DNA from: Oceanicaulis sp.
GTDB taxonomy: Bacteria; Pseudomonadota; Alphaproteobacteria; Caulobacterales; Maricaulaceae
Reading direction: 5' to 3'
Length of the DNA stretch: 64,000 bases
NCBI GenBank assembly: GCA_040112665.1
Contig: CP157796.1
Span: 1,947,501 to 2,011,500, forward strand
The stretch's first letter is position 1, and each line of letters starts with the position of its first letter. The notes beneath the pieces were generated by a model. It saw only the letters and a list, made by a program, of their open reading frames with translations, had not been told where the DNA came from and did not search any database. Made by a program: the position numbers and the translations under genes. Positions 1-9,046 of this stretch are shown here, piece by piece.

Positions 1-806
<806 letters not shown>

Positions 807-890
807 CAGACGCTCATGTTCGGCGATCGCTTCGCCCGCATGAGCCCGATAGTCAGAATGTCTCTACGAAAACCGCGTCGAACGCGCCGA

Positions 891-1004
891 GCGGGTGGTT
901 ATAGCGAGGGTTCCGCACCCGTTCCCATTCCGAACACGGCCGTTAAGCCCCTCAGCGCCGATGGTACTATGTCTTAAGGCATGGGAGAGTAGGTCGCCGC
1001 CCGC
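891..1004 (+). rRNA. 5S ribosomal RNA
   Basis: About 114 nt with complementary ends (gcgggtggtt and gccgcccgc) and the conserved internal segments ccgaacacggccgttaagcc and gatggtac. It lies directly downstream of the 23S gene on the same strand, closing the rRNA operon. Ends are approximate to 1-3 bases. Confidence 0.93.
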
Positions 1005-1050
1005 TCCGCACGTTCGACGCCGCCTATATCCTCCGCTTCACGACGACACG

Positions 1051-1087
1051 AAAACGCCCCCGAAGCTCCGGCTCGGGGGCGTTTTTG
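1051..1087 (+). terminator. Rho-independent terminator of the rRNA operon
   Basis: A GC-rich stem (acgcccccga paired with tcgggggcgt) with a short loop, flanked by an A-run and a T-run. It lies about 50 bases after the 5S gene. Because of the A and T runs it can also work for the opposite strand, where the dioxygenase gene ends at 1152. Confidence 0.85.
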
Positions 1088-1151
1088 TTTGCGCCGCATC
1101 ACCTTCTGCGCCGCGGACGGCCGCGGCCGGCTGTGCATGTCGCGCGCCTGA

Positions 1152-2381
1152 TCAGACCGGCTTGCCGGCGCGGATCCAGAGGCTTGCGAGCAGCTTGGCG
1201 CCCTGGCTCACCGGGGCGCCCGCGTGCAGGGTCTTGGGATCGCCACGCCCGTCGGCGGTGAGATTATCGAAAACGAGCGCTTCGCCCCGTTTGCCGCTCC
1301 AGCTCAGATCGAGCCTGGGAAACTGCGTTTCACCGCCTTCGTGCTCATGGTTGAGCTTGACCAGGACGGTGTGCGCCCGTTGCCCGCGGCGCGCCAGATC
1401 GCGGCTGGCGCGTCCCTGATCCTCGGCGATGTAGTCGAAGTGCGCGCGATACTCCTCGCCCGGCCGGTAAACTAGGATCGCGAGCGACTCCGCCCGTGAA
1501 GCATCCGCGCCGGCCAGGCGCGCCATGCGCTCGCGCATCGCCATGGCGGGCAGGTCCATCGCGCTTATCGGCAACGCAGCGGTCAGCGAGCGCCGGTACG
1601 GGTCGGGCCGGGTCTGTCCCGTTCCCGGGTCGTAGATCTCGGCAGGCTTCAGAAAAGGCGCCGCCGCCGCGGCGATATAATCGCACACGGCCGGGTGAAC
1701 GGCGTTCGGCACTGTCGCGACGCGTGGCGCATCGCTCAAAGCGCGGCGTCCGCCGTCGATCTTGAAGAGCGTCGTTGCGAGCGCCTCCGCGTCGACTGCG
1801 GCCGCTCGGGCGCCTGGCTCGGCCTTGCGGCGCGGTAACCCCGCCACGTCCTGAGCCAGAGCCCCGCCGAGCGGATGCGCCTGCGCAAGCGCAGCGGCTT
1901 GGCCGGCCGCCGTCTCGCTGACGACGCCGGCGTCAGCCCCGAGGCGCAGCAACGCGGCGACCGCCTCCCCGCCACCTTGGCCGGCGAGGGCTTCCAGCCG
2001 AGGGATCGCGGCATTCTCATCGCCGGCGAGCAGACAGAGCAGCGCCAGTTCGAGCGCGGCGCGTCGATCGCCCGACGCGGCGGCATCAGACCGGAGCTTG
2101 ATCGCGGCGGACCAGTCCGGCGCCGCTCCAATTCCGGAGACGGCCAGAAGCGCCTCCAGCCGGCCTCCCGTCTCCGGTTTAGGCGCAGTCTCGAGCGCTG
2201 CGCGAACGCGCGCGGCGGCAGTCTGATCGAGGCCGGCTTCGCTGGATGCGTCGAGCAAGGCCGGCCAGGCGCCTTCGGCGCCGTTCAGGGCGGCGGTCTC
2301 GAGCCCGGCGATCGCCCTGTCGAGATCGCCCTCGGACCATGCCTGAAGCGCGCCCCTCAAATCTGCGTCAGCCGTCATCAC
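1152..2381 (-). CDS. 2-oxoglutarate/Fe(II) dioxygenase, prolyl 4-hydroxylase-like, with helical repeat N-terminus
   Basis: 409 aa. The C-terminal ~200 residues look like a P4Hc domain: the iron ligands HFD (His313, Asp315) and distal His385 (LHAG) are present, and Lys395 fits the 2-oxoglutarate-binding residue. The N-terminal ~190 residues are alanine-rich helices resembling Sel1/TPR-like repeats, probably for substrate or protein contacts. No signal peptide. Two ATGs are adjacent at 2381 and 2378; either may be used. The substrate is unknown. The gene sits on the opposite strand between the 5S rRNA and the initiator tRNA, a junction where these are usually contiguous. Confidence 0.8.
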   Translation of the reverse strand: MMTADADLRGALQAWSEGDLDRAIAGLETAALNGAEGAWPALLDASSEAGLDQTAAARVRAALETAPKPETGGRLEALLAVSGIGAAPDWSAAIKLRSDAAASGDRRAALELALLCLLAGDENAAIPRLEALAGQGGGEAVAALLRLGADAGVVSETAAGQAAALAQAHPLGGALAQDVAGLPRRKAEPGARAAAVDAEALATTLFKIDGGRRALSDAPRVATVPNAVHPAVCDYIAAAAAPFLKPAEIYDPGTGQTRPDPYRRSLTAALPISAMDLPAMAMRERMARLAGADASRAESLAILVYRPGEEYRAHFDYIAEDQGRASRDLARRGQRAHTVLVKLNHEHEGGETQFPRLDLSWSGKRGEALVFDNLTADGRGDPKTLHAGAPVSQGAKLLASLWIRAGKPV

Positions 2382-2521
2382 ACCCTGCCTGCGCCGTTTT
2401 AAAAATCGTTCGAAGCGCAGCTTAAGCCTTTTGTAGGTCTGAACAATCCCGGCTACAGCCCGCTTTTCGGCGACAGATCAGGCCGCGGCGCGAAATGCTG
2501 CAATCTGATGAACCTGGTCCG

Positions 2522-2550
2522 TTGACGACCGGGCCTGGCCCCGTTACACA
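2522..2550 (+). promoter_or_regulatory. Candidate sigma-70 promoter for the initiator tRNA
   Basis: A ttgacg hexamer at 2522-2527 and tacaca at 2545-2550 are separated by 17 bases, about 48 bases upstream of the tRNA 5' end. A dedicated promoter would be needed because the tRNA is separated from the rrn operon by an opposite-strand gene and a terminator. Seen as a motif only. Confidence 0.5.
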
Positions 2551-2597
2551 CGCGTCTCTCCGAAACGGCTGGCCGCAAGCGCGTCTGGCCGCCCTGA

Positions 2598-2676
<79 letters not shown>

Positions 2677-2700
2677 ATACCCCATACGGGGCAACACTTT

Positions 2701-2729
2701 ACGGGGTCAGCGAAAGCTGGCCCCGTTTT
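2701..2729 (+). terminator. Element-borne terminator downstream of tRNA-fMet
   Basis: Ten-base-pair stem (cggggtcagc / gctggccccg) with a gaaa tetraloop, followed by tttt. It stands 27 bases past the tRNA. The chromosomal terminator displaced to the other end (11464-11493) has the same outer stem bases, so the element appears to replace the terminator it removes. Confidence 0.8.
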
Positions 2730-2820
2730 GCGTTTGGGGTCTTGCCAGCAGATTACCAGCCGGTTCGGGGGCTACGGAAACTCCAGCGCGTAAAATAAGT
2801 CCCTGGCAGGGGTTGTGCTC

Positions 2821-2857
2821 CGTTCGGCGCACCCCCACTTCGTGAAGCCGCCGAACG
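2821..2857 (+). promoter_or_regulatory. Inverted repeat in the 5' leader of the first element gene
   Basis: An 8-bp inverted repeat (cgttcggc at 2821-2828, gccgaacg at 2850-2857) with a 21-base loop lies 23 bases before the ATG at 2881. It could be an operator or an RNA hairpin; nothing else supports a role. Confidence 0.35.
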
Positions 2858-2880
2858 ATCAATTTGAAAAGGAGACATCG

Positions 2881-3171
2881 ATGGCAAATGCCGCTTGGGG
2901 AAATTGGACCTTAAATACCAACACCGGCTGTCTGGAGCATCAAGCCGGGGGACCTTACGAGCTCCCGGTTTATGAGATGACGAACTCCGCTGAGATCCTC
3001 GACTGGGTTTTCCAGATTGAGGAGAAGACGTGGGCCTCGAGTGAGGATATTGGCGATCTTGTCACTGCCGTTCGTGAAATCATCGGACGAGGAGTGGCGT
3101 CTGGAGGCGTCGATCATGAGGTCGACCCGAAAGGCGCGCTGGCTTCGAGATACGGCGTCCAGTTCAAGTAG
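2881..3171 (+). CDS. Hypothetical small element protein (96 aa)
   Basis: 96 aa, start chosen at ATG 2881 because aaggag stands about 8 bases upstream; an in-frame ATG at 2815 lacks such a site. Acidic, no membrane segment or signal peptide. The middle (LDWVFQIEEKTWASSEDIGD) resembles a family of small uncharacterised proteobacterial proteins. It is the leftmost gene, next to attL, and is transcribed toward the convergent cassette. Function unknown. Confidence 0.7.
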   Translation: MANAAWGNWTLNTNTGCLEHQAGGPYELPVYEMTNSAEILDWVFQIEEKTWASSEDIGDLVTAVREIIGRGVASGGVDHEVDPKGALASRYGVQFK

Positions 3172-3181
3172 CGAAAAGGCG

Positions 3182-3225
3182 GAGGCCACCAAGCTATCAA
3201 AGTTTCTAGGTAGCTTCGTGGCCTC
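3182..3225. terminator. Bidirectional hairpin between convergent genes
   Basis: A long stem, gaggccac plus aagcta paired with tagctt plus gtggcctc with one C/C mismatch, surrounds a 14-base loop. It begins 11 bases after the + strand gene ending at 3171, and the stop codon of the minus-strand gene (3206-3208) lies in its loop. No strong T-run, so the efficiency is uncertain. Confidence 0.6.
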
Positions 3226-3592
3226 GGCACCCCTCGTAACCGTCGCAAAGCCGAAGGGCCGCGACGTCCTCGCTGAAGAACGGCTTTCGGCACTTCATAC
3301 AGGTGCGCCAGCCCACTTTCCTGACCACGCGCGGCGGGACGCAATCTAGGTCCATGACCGGCTCGCGGCGCTTTCCGCCGTCATTCGGCCAGCGGACCGG
3401 CTCCGCGAAGCCCTGCTCCTTGCCTTTGCCGTAGCGCCGCGCAGGCCGGGCTGTAGCGTTTGCGCGGGGCTGGTCGCCGCTACCCCCTTGGCTGGGGTGC
3501 ACGCGTGGCTGTGGGGGCGCTGTGCGCCCCGCGCGCCATGCGGCCAGCCATTCGGGGACCGCCTCGGCCTCGCTCAACGCCCACGCTCCCAC
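3206..3592 (-). CDS. Hypothetical element protein with Cys-rich C-terminus
   Basis: 128 aa from a GTG start at 3592. The C-terminus carries CMKCRKPFFSED followed by C and C...H about 15-25 residues later, a likely zinc-knuckle. The central ~60 residues are basic and proline-rich, probably disordered. It is the last gene of the minus-strand cassette and overlaps the upstream gene by 19 bases. The start is uncertain because no clear ribosome site precedes the GTG. A nucleic-acid-binding role is possible but unproven. Confidence 0.65.
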   Translation of the reverse strand: MGAWALSEAEAVPEWLAAWRAGRTAPPQPRVHPSQGGSGDQPRANATARPARRYGKGKEQGFAEPVRWPNDGGKRREPVMDLDCVPPRVVRKVGWRTCMKCRKPFFSEDVAALRLCDGYEGCRGHEAT

Positions 3593-3822
3593 ACTTGAAG
3601 GTTATTCTGCGCGCGGAACGCGCCCTCGGTATGCCACCGCCGGACGCAGGCGAGGACCATCGGCATGTCGGTGTGGTCATACTTCCCCGCCTCGATCCCG
3701 GCGGTGACCTCCGCCTCGAAGGCGTGGAGCGACCCGTAAGCGGCTTCGAAGGGCGAGCGGGGCGCGGCGCGAGCCTGCTCAAGGCGGCGTACCCGCGCCA
3801 GCAGCGACCGGGCCCCGGACAC
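3574..3822 (-). CDS. Hypothetical element protein (82 aa)
   Basis: 82 aa with a GTG start at 3822, 3 bases after the stop of the preceding 59-codon gene. The N-terminus (LLARVRRLEQARA) is a short basic helix, followed by a compact part ending in VRRWHTEGAF. Proteins of this layout occur in alphaproteobacterial prophage regions without an assigned function. No membrane segments. Tight packing supports translation as part of the cassette. Confidence 0.65.
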   Translation of the reverse strand: MSGARSLLARVRRLEQARAAPRSPFEAAYGSLHAFEAEVTAGIEAGKYDHTDMPMVLACVRRWHTEGAFRAQNNLQVWERGR

Positions 3823-3825
3823 CGG

Positions 3826-4005
3826 CTAACCCTCGCGCGCTTTCAGGGCACGCCCGGCAGCCAGGGCACGCACGAGGTTGGCATCGCTAGCGGCTTTCCG
3901 CAGCTGGGCCTCCTCGGCGTACCGCTGGCGCACCGCCTCGCGCTCGGCCTGCGTCAAACCGTGCTTGCGAGGTCGATTCTCAATATCGTCGCCGTTGTTC
4001 CTCAT
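3826..4005 (-). CDS. Small basic/helical element protein (59 aa)
   Basis: A 59-aa reading frame beginning MRNNGDDIENRPRK and ending ALKAREG. Its ATG overlaps the stop of the upstream gene (ATGA at 4005-4002), and it ends 3 bases before the next start. It is rich in Arg, Lys, Ala and Glu and is predicted helical. It fills what would otherwise be the only gap in the cassette. The sequence LTQAEREAVRQRYAEEA resembles short helical phage proteins; function unknown. Confidence 0.7.
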   Translation of the reverse strand: MRNNGDDIENRPRKHGLTQAEREAVRQRYAEEAQLRKAASDANLVRALAAGRALKAREG

Positions 4006-4400
4006 GCTGGCACTGCACCGATCTGCACGAGGACATCGAAAGCTTCGGCGCGGACCCTGGTATCACCACAGTCCCGCATGACTGTCGCCATTGCGCGCAC
4101 GACCGCTTGGCGCAGCTCGCGCCGCTCATAGGGCGTCATGGCGTCGAAGCGCCGCTGGAGGGCGTCACCGTGGTCAGCGCCATATTCCTCCGCAGAGATC
4201 GGCACGACGTGGACCGGGTGTTCGAACTGGTCGGCCAAGCTCACCGCCCAATCGACTGCCTGCTTATACTGGTCGATATGCTGGGTGGAGAGCGTGCGGG
4301 CGCTGCCGTCGCCGCCGTGAACGATCGTCCGCACCATCATGTCATCAGGCAGCGGCTCGTAAGCCGCGACGATGTTCCGCTTTGTCCTGTGAACCGGCAT
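4002..4400 (-). CDS. Hypothetical element protein (132 aa)
   Basis: 132 aa, ATG at 4400 preceded by aaggcggt. The start overlaps the stop of the DUF5681 gene by one base (TAATG), implying translational coupling. Mixed alpha/beta soluble protein with a helical C-terminal half (ERRELRQAVVRAMATVMRD). No recognisable motif. Position in the cassette is the only clue to function. Confidence 0.7.
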   Translation of the reverse strand: MPVHRTKRNIVAAYEPLPDDMMVRTIVHGGDGSARTLSTQHIDQYKQAVDWAVSLADQFEHPVHVVPISAEEYGADHGDALQRRFDAMTPYERRELRQAVVRAMATVMRDCGDTRVRAEAFDVLVQIGAVPA

Positions 4401-4852
4401 TAGACCGCCTTCCCTTCGAGGGTGATAATTCTGGCTTCGAGCTCGGCCACCGCCTCGATACCGGCGACGGCGTTGAGGCAGCCGATGAGCACGCGCGCGG
4501 TGTCGGGATCCACGTTGCCGTCAGCGACCGCTTGCATAATCTGCCGCGCCTGCTCGGCTAGGGGCGCATCGCTATCGAGCGCGAACTCCACCTTGTCGGC
4601 CTGCGCCTTCTTCGGAGGTGAGATGCGGGATAGAACCAGACCGGCGGCTTGAATGTCGCCAGCCAAGGCGGCGTCGATGACCACGCGCGCGACCGCTGGG
4701 CCATCGTCATTCAGCGCCTGAGCAATCTTGTCCCGCTTGGACCCCGACCCCTTCGGTCTACCGGCCGGATTAGGACTTTCCATCCCCTTCACCCATTTGC
4801 CGGGCTTGGGCGTGTATCCCTTCAGCCATTCGGGCTGCGCTGCATCGGACAT
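4400..4852 (-). CDS. DUF5681-type protein
   Basis: 150 aa. Residues ~28-45 carry NPAGRPKGSGSKRDK, the signature of DUF5681 proteins, which often lie near terminase genes in phages and in mobile elements. The basic N-terminal segment suggests DNA contact; the remainder is helical (EQARQIMQAVADG, AVAELEARIITLEG). It is second in the minus-strand cassette, 32 bases after the 235-aa gene. A small-terminase-like or packaging role is possible by analogy only. Confidence 0.75.
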   Translation of the reverse strand: MSDAAQPEWLKGYTPKPGKWVKGMESPNPAGRPKGSGSKRDKIAQALNDDGPAVARVVIDAALAGDIQAAGLVLSRISPPKKAQADKVEFALDSDAPLAEQARQIMQAVADGNVDPDTARVLIGCLNAVAGIEAVAELEARIITLEGKAV

Positions 4853-4884
4853 ACGGTCTTCCCCGTGATCTAATCAGGCTCGAT

Positions 4885-5592
4885 TCAGGCTTCCTTGAAG
4901 CCGAGCGCCTTCTCAGCCGCGTCCTGCGCCTTGCGGACCTTGTTCGCCGCTGCGGAGGTGCCGCCGACGGCGCGCTCCACTTCCTTGAAGATCAGCCCCG
5001 CGCGCTGTTCCACCAACTCCTTCGCGCCCTGCATGGCCTTCAGCCGCTTGGTCCCCGCCGGGTTGTTCTTCTCGTGGTATTGGCGGAGCAGAACCTTCTG
5101 CATCCCCGCCTCGATGCCAGACAGCATGGCGGGCGCGCCGAGGACCGCCGTTGCGACCTCGTGGTCACCCTCAGCGATGGCCTTCTGGATGACCGACATG
5201 CGCTGCTCCGTGGGCAGCGCTTTCACATGGGCGCGCACTTCGCCCGCGATGCTCCCTGCCGCCTTGGTCGTGACCGGTTGCGACAGCTCGCCTTCGAGAT
5301 GGTCGATGCCCTTGTTGAGGCTGACCAACACGCTGTCGAAAGCGCGCGTCATGCGCTCAAAGTGCTTCTTCGCGAACGTATCGACCTGGAGCAGCTTCTG
5401 CTCGTCCGTCCAGCCGGGGTTCTGGTGGACGACCGCGCGGGTATCGTGGATCGCCCGTAGACCCTCATACGCGGTGCTGAAGGCGGTGACGGTGGGCGCC
5501 AACACAGCCTCGGTGTCGGCGTCATACCCGTCAATCTTGGTGACGGTGTCAGGGTGGAGTGAAGGCGAGATACGGTGGTCAACTTCGGACAT
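4885..5592 (-). CDS. Hypothetical helical element protein (235 aa)
   Basis: 235 aa, ATG at 5592 with aagagg about 9 bases upstream. Nearly all helical, no cysteine, with coiled-coil-like stretches (LVSLNKGIDHLEGELS; the C-terminal AANKVRKAQDAAEKAL). First gene of the minus-strand cassette. I do not recognise a family; a structural or scaffolding role is conceivable. Confidence 0.7.
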   Translation of the reverse strand: MSEVDHRISPSLHPDTVTKIDGYDADTEAVLAPTVTAFSTAYEGLRAIHDTRAVVHQNPGWTDEQKLLQVDTFAKKHFERMTRAFDSVLVSLNKGIDHLEGELSQPVTTKAAGSIAGEVRAHVKALPTEQRMSVIQKAIAEGDHEVATAVLGAPAMLSGIEAGMQKVLLRQYHEKNNPAGTKRLKAMQGAKELVEQRAGLIFKEVERAVGGTSAAANKVRKAQDAAEKALGFKEA

Positions 5593-5751
5593 GGCAGCCT
5601 CTTAAGAGCCTGATACGGCTGTAAACGTGCTGTTAGCGTACCGGCTGCCATTTTCGGTCCGCAAGCGATTTTATAAATAAACCAACATCTTAGGTCCGAT
5701 TGTTGGCGCTTCGGCGCTCAAACTGTTTGTTTGGCGTGGAAGTCGATTGGC
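5593..5751 (-). promoter_or_regulatory. AT-rich leader and probable promoter of the six-gene cassette
   Basis: About 160 bases between the HNH gene and the cassette contain a run of AT-rich sequence (ggtttatttataaaa read on the minus strand) and a ttgcgg ... tacgct pair 18 bases apart. No ORF is seen. Assigned as promoter region from position and composition; individual boxes are uncertain. Confidence 0.4.
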
Positions 5752-6492
5752 TCAATCGGCACTCACACCATAGTCGTCATCTGGAGTGAAGTTTGCCCGG
5801 TCTGTTCCGCAAGCGCCGTTTGGGCGGGTCGCTGCATCAGTAGGCATGTCGAAGTTTAGACACCACGCGCCATCATCCGCTGCATGAACACAACCGACGC
5901 ATCCGGTGTCTCTTTCGTCGTCGTGGTGGTGGTAGCGGTCATGGCAGTGGCCGCACAACGCTACCAGTTCGAATAAAAACTCCTCCCTCCAATTCCGGTA
6001 CGTCAAATGGTGGACTTCTGTCGCTCGTTCTTTGCGGCATCCCTCGCAAAGACTATTGGCCCGTTCCATCACAAGCCTTCTACGTTCAGCCCAGTCGGGC
6101 GAGGCGAGGTAGGAGTCGTGCGCTTGCTGAAAGTATGTTTTTCCTTCAGAACGGCCTTTCCAGCGGCTCGCTTGAAGAGCAACGTACCGTCGCCTCACTT
6201 CATCCTGTCTAGCATCGTACTCGGCCTGATAGGCCGCTCGAAGGGCTTCATCAAATTCATTGAGGTGCTGAGTATCCGGGGATTGCTTGACCGGATTGCC
6301 ACGAAGTTCTCCGCAGACGAGACACTGTTGGCGAACAACCTTCGACCCGCCCCTATTCAGCCCCTGCCGCAGCTCCGTCCTGGGATGATCGCACAAGGTA
6401 GCCGCGAGCTGGTTGATCTCCTGTGCGTACCGAATCGTGAGATCATCATCTAGAGGAACACGATTGCCGGTGTCTGGATCAGTAATGGTCAC
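5752..6492 (-). CDS. HNH endonuclease family protein
   Basis: 246 aa. A clear HNH fold: Cys149/Cys152, His161-His162, Cys180/Cys183, His184 and His188, consistent with two structural zinc pairs around a beta-beta-alpha metal active site. An N-terminal zinc-ribbon-like part has Cys34, Cys57 and Cys60, and another Cys cluster (CVGC) lies near the C-terminus. Such proteins nick or cut DNA; in phages and satellites they often assist packaging or act against rivals. It stands alone between the cassette and the divergent + strand gene. Confidence 0.85.
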   Translation of the reverse strand: MTITDPDTGNRVPLDDDLTIRYAQEINQLAATLCDHPRTELRQGLNRGGSKVVRQQCLVCGELRGNPVKQSPDTQHLNEFDEALRAAYQAEYDARQDEVRRRYVALQASRWKGRSEGKTYFQQAHDSYLASPDWAERRRLVMERANSLCEGCRKERATEVHHLTYRNWREEFLFELVALCGHCHDRYHHHDDERDTGCVGCVHAADDGAWCLNFDMPTDAATRPNGACGTDRANFTPDDDYGVSAD

Positions 6493-6630
6493 AATCGCTC
6501 CTTCTCAGGGATTCGAAATCACCCCAGTCTGAACCGTCGCGAGTAAAATGGTAATAGCCTGTTGCTGTTTTGTTCGCGTGCGGTTGACTCATATGTGGAA
6601 AAGTGTCCGCCCTTTGAGCCGGAGTGCCAA

Positions 6631-7278
6631 ATGACTTCTATCGAGCTTGCGTCTGTCGGCGCGGTTCTCCAAGGCATTGGCTCAATTGCCGGTGCACTTG
6701 CGATAATCGGAGCCGCATGGTTCGCCTCCAACACCTTCGATAGCTGGCGGCGGCAGAAGCTGTCTGAGCGACGGATCGAGCAGGCGGAACGTATACTAAC
6801 GGCCACCTACAAAGCTCGAAGGGCCTTGAGGTATGTCCGCAGCCCGATGTTGTGGGCTCACGAATTGGATGCTGCGGAGAAAGAGCTCACCGAGCGCGAT
6901 GACTGGCCCATGGCGGATGCCGCTTTGCGGCGGAGAATGGTTTCGGCTCAGACCTACTTCGACCGGCTCAACCGAACCCTTGAGGAACGCAAGTCGATTG
7001 ACGAATGCCTGCCGATGGCGAGAGCGCTCTTCGGGGAAGAAGTCGAAAACGCGCTGGACGAACTCAACCGACAATTCCATTTGGTCAGCATTGCAGCTGA
7101 GGCTAGCGTCGATGCGGGCAACGATAGGGACTTTCAACGGTCGCTTCGCGCTGACCTGAGCAGTGCAGGCGGGAGCAAGGAGCCGAACAAGATGAACGAG
7201 ACCATCGAAGCTCAGGTGGCGGCGATTGAAGCCGTCTGTCTCCCGGTTCTTCGTCTTGAAGGCACGCTGAAAGGCTAG
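6631..7278 (+). CDS. Membrane-anchored hypothetical protein (possible cargo gene)
   Basis: 215 aa from ATG 6631, preceded by ggag. Residues ~4-29 form one hydrophobic segment (SIAGALAIIGAAWFA); the rest is a cytosolic helical domain rich in Arg and Glu. Together with the gene at 2881 it is one of only two + strand genes of the element, and it borders an AT-rich gap, as accessory or moron genes often do. No family recognised. A superinfection-exclusion or defence role is speculation. Confidence 0.7.
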   Translation: MTSIELASVGAVLQGIGSIAGALAIIGAAWFASNTFDSWRRQKLSERRIEQAERILTATYKARRALRYVRSPMLWAHELDAAEKELTERDDWPMADAALRRRMVSAQTYFDRLNRTLEERKSIDECLPMARALFGEEVENALDELNRQFHLVSIAAEASVDAGNDRDFQRSLRADLSSAGGSKEPNKMNETIEAQVAAIEAVCLPVLRLEGTLKG

Positions 7279-7591
7279 GACCGGGCTATGCTGTTCTGAT
7301 GACCACAGCGACGGCGCAAGACCAATCAATCGCTTAGGTCCCGCGTCCGTGAGGTTAGGGGTTTGACGGTCGAGCGATGCCGCCATCGTGGCTTTAATGT
7401 TTATTCTTTAATATCGCCCCCTACAGCCGCAAAAGGCTGCTTTAGATATTCCAAGAATAAAATATTAAAGTAATAAAGTTCCCTAGATACCCCATGTTTT
7501 ACAGGGTGATGCGCTTTAATACGCGATCATAGCGCTAATACGAGAACGACGACGAAAGCGCATCGCTTCCGCCGCCGTATTATTCTCGCCA
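7279..7591. other. AT-rich intergenic region inside the element
   Basis: 313 bases without a gene and clearly richer in A+T than the flanks. It holds imperfect inverted segments (tttattctttaatat near 7399 and atattaaagtaataaa near 7466), several taatacg words and the hairpin at 7536-7582. Could be a replication origin, a control region or simply 3' flanks; no direct evidence separates these. Confidence 0.5.
7536..7582. terminator. Hairpin after the DUF3987 gene
   Basis: Outer arms taatacg/cgtatta (7536-7542, 7576-7582) and inner arms aagcg/cgctt around a 3-base loop. It begins 10 bases past the stop codon of the minus-strand gene ending at 7592. There is no strong T-run, so it may be a weak terminator or an RNA-protecting hairpin. 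Confidence 0.4.
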
Positions 7592-9046
7592 TTAGCCGCC
7601 GTAGTCGGGCAGGTTGAGAATTCGATAGCCTTGGCCGTGGTAGTTGAAGCTCTCGATAAGCCGATCCTTCTTCATGTCCATCAAGTGACCGGCTTCTACC
7701 AAGCTGCGGACTGTATCGCGCAGCGCCCAGTTCTGCCCGAGCTTGTGGTTATAGAAGGCGGAGTGTTGCGACGTGCGAACGACTAGGTAGCTCAGCGGCA
7801 CGATCCCGTTCTCGCGCATCCCTTTCGGAACCTTATAGCTGGGCGCAGGCGGTCGGAGCAGGTAGCGCCTCAGAACGTCGACCAGCTTCCGTTCGCGCGC
7901 CGTGTCGCCATCGCCCACGTCCCCGCTTTCCAGTCGGCCTGTCATGTTCGCGATGTTTCGGAGGACTAGAGAGATCGCCCACCGGGCTTGGTCCGCTGTC
8001 ACGGTCGGCGCGACGTAGTTATCTGCAACTGCGAGCAGGGAGGCGACCTTCAGCGCGTTCAGGTGCGCCCGGTTCCACATCTGACGGCGGGACTCGTCCT
8101 CAGTCGCGTTCACGTGGTCATCGCAGTGCTTGTCGAATGCCCGAAGAAGCTCGCGCGCCTCCGGGCTTGACGATACTTGCAGCGGCTCGCGGTTCGCCTG
8201 CTGCGCCGCTTGGCTTACCAGCGCCGAGAACCATTTGACGCCGACTTCCGGAAACGGCTGGCGGTTCTCATTAAGTGGTGGGCGCGGGCCGTCGTACTCG
8301 ATGACCACGAACCGGGACAAAAACCCGTCAGCCATCATCTTGCCGTTCAGTGCCTCGAAGAACGTGCCAGGGGTCGTCTCCCCGATAACGCTGTAGCTGG
8401 CACTTCCCTCAATCGAGACGTTGTTTTCCAAGCTGGCGTAGCTGATACCGCCCGTCATCGAGGTGGGGGCGGATTTGGAATAGAGCTTTGTCATCTGCTG
8501 GCGCAGGGTGGCGTGATGCCCGCTCTTGTCGACCGCCATGAACTGAATGTCGTGGCCGAACTCGCCGCTTACATGCAGCACGCATGAGTAGGGTGCCTCC
8601 CCCAGGTATTTGATGAGCCCTTGGCCAGACGCCATGCTGTTGAAGGTGAAGAAGCTGGGCGCATCCCGCTCCCCAGCCTTAACCGATGCGCGGATCAGGG
8701 CGGGGATAGCGTCGGAAATTGCCTCCTTACCGATCCCGCTTCTGGCAACCACGGCGATATAAAGGTTCAGGCCCGCTCCGGTGTAGGTGTTCCAGCATTT
8801 GCCGCAGACCCCGGCCAAGATCGCAAGCGCCGATGCGATCGCGACCGTCCTCACAGGGCGGGCGGAGCTATAGTAGATCGCCTGAGCGAGCTGCCCTGCG
8901 ACACCGGGTGGCCACTCCAGCTCCGGCTTATCTTGCTCTTCCGGAAGCGGCGGCAGGTTGGCGTTCTCGTCCATGCTTTGGAGCGCATCGAGGGTGGACA
9001 TGACCCGATCCCATTCGGCGCTTGTCATCGGGGGATACTCAGTCAT
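7592..9046 (-). CDS. DUF3987-type helicase/primase-like protein
   Basis: 484 aa from ATG 9046, chosen because gaaggggga lies just upstream; a longer in-frame version to 9196 has no such site. The N-terminal part leads to a P-loop-like segment (ARSGIGKEAI, near residue 100) in the setting NLYIAVVARSGIGK, typical of DUF3987 proteins of plasmids, phages and satellites. The last residue of the P-loop is Glu instead of Ser/Thr. The C-terminal part resembles a winged helix. Probably acts in element replication; its start overlaps the small leader ORF. Confidence 0.75.
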   Translation of the reverse strand: MTEYPPMTSAEWDRVMSTLDALQSMDENANLPPLPEEQDKPELEWPPGVAGQLAQAIYYSSARPVRTVAIASALAILAGVCGKCWNTYTGAGLNLYIAVVARSGIGKEAISDAIPALIRASVKAGERDAPSFFTFNSMASGQGLIKYLGEAPYSCVLHVSGEFGHDIQFMAVDKSGHHATLRQQMTKLYSKSAPTSMTGGISYASLENNVSIEGSASYSVIGETTPGTFFEALNGKMMADGFLSRFVVIEYDGPRPPLNENRQPFPEVGVKWFSALVSQAAQQANREPLQVSSSPEARELLRAFDKHCDDHVNATEDESRRQMWNRAHLNALKVASLLAVADNYVAPTVTADQARWAISLVLRNIANMTGRLESGDVGDGDTARERKLVDVLRRYLLRPPAPSYKVPKGMRENGIVPLSYLVVRTSQHSAFYNHKLGQNWALRDTVRSLVEAGHLMDMKKDRLIESFNYHGQGYRILNLPDYGG

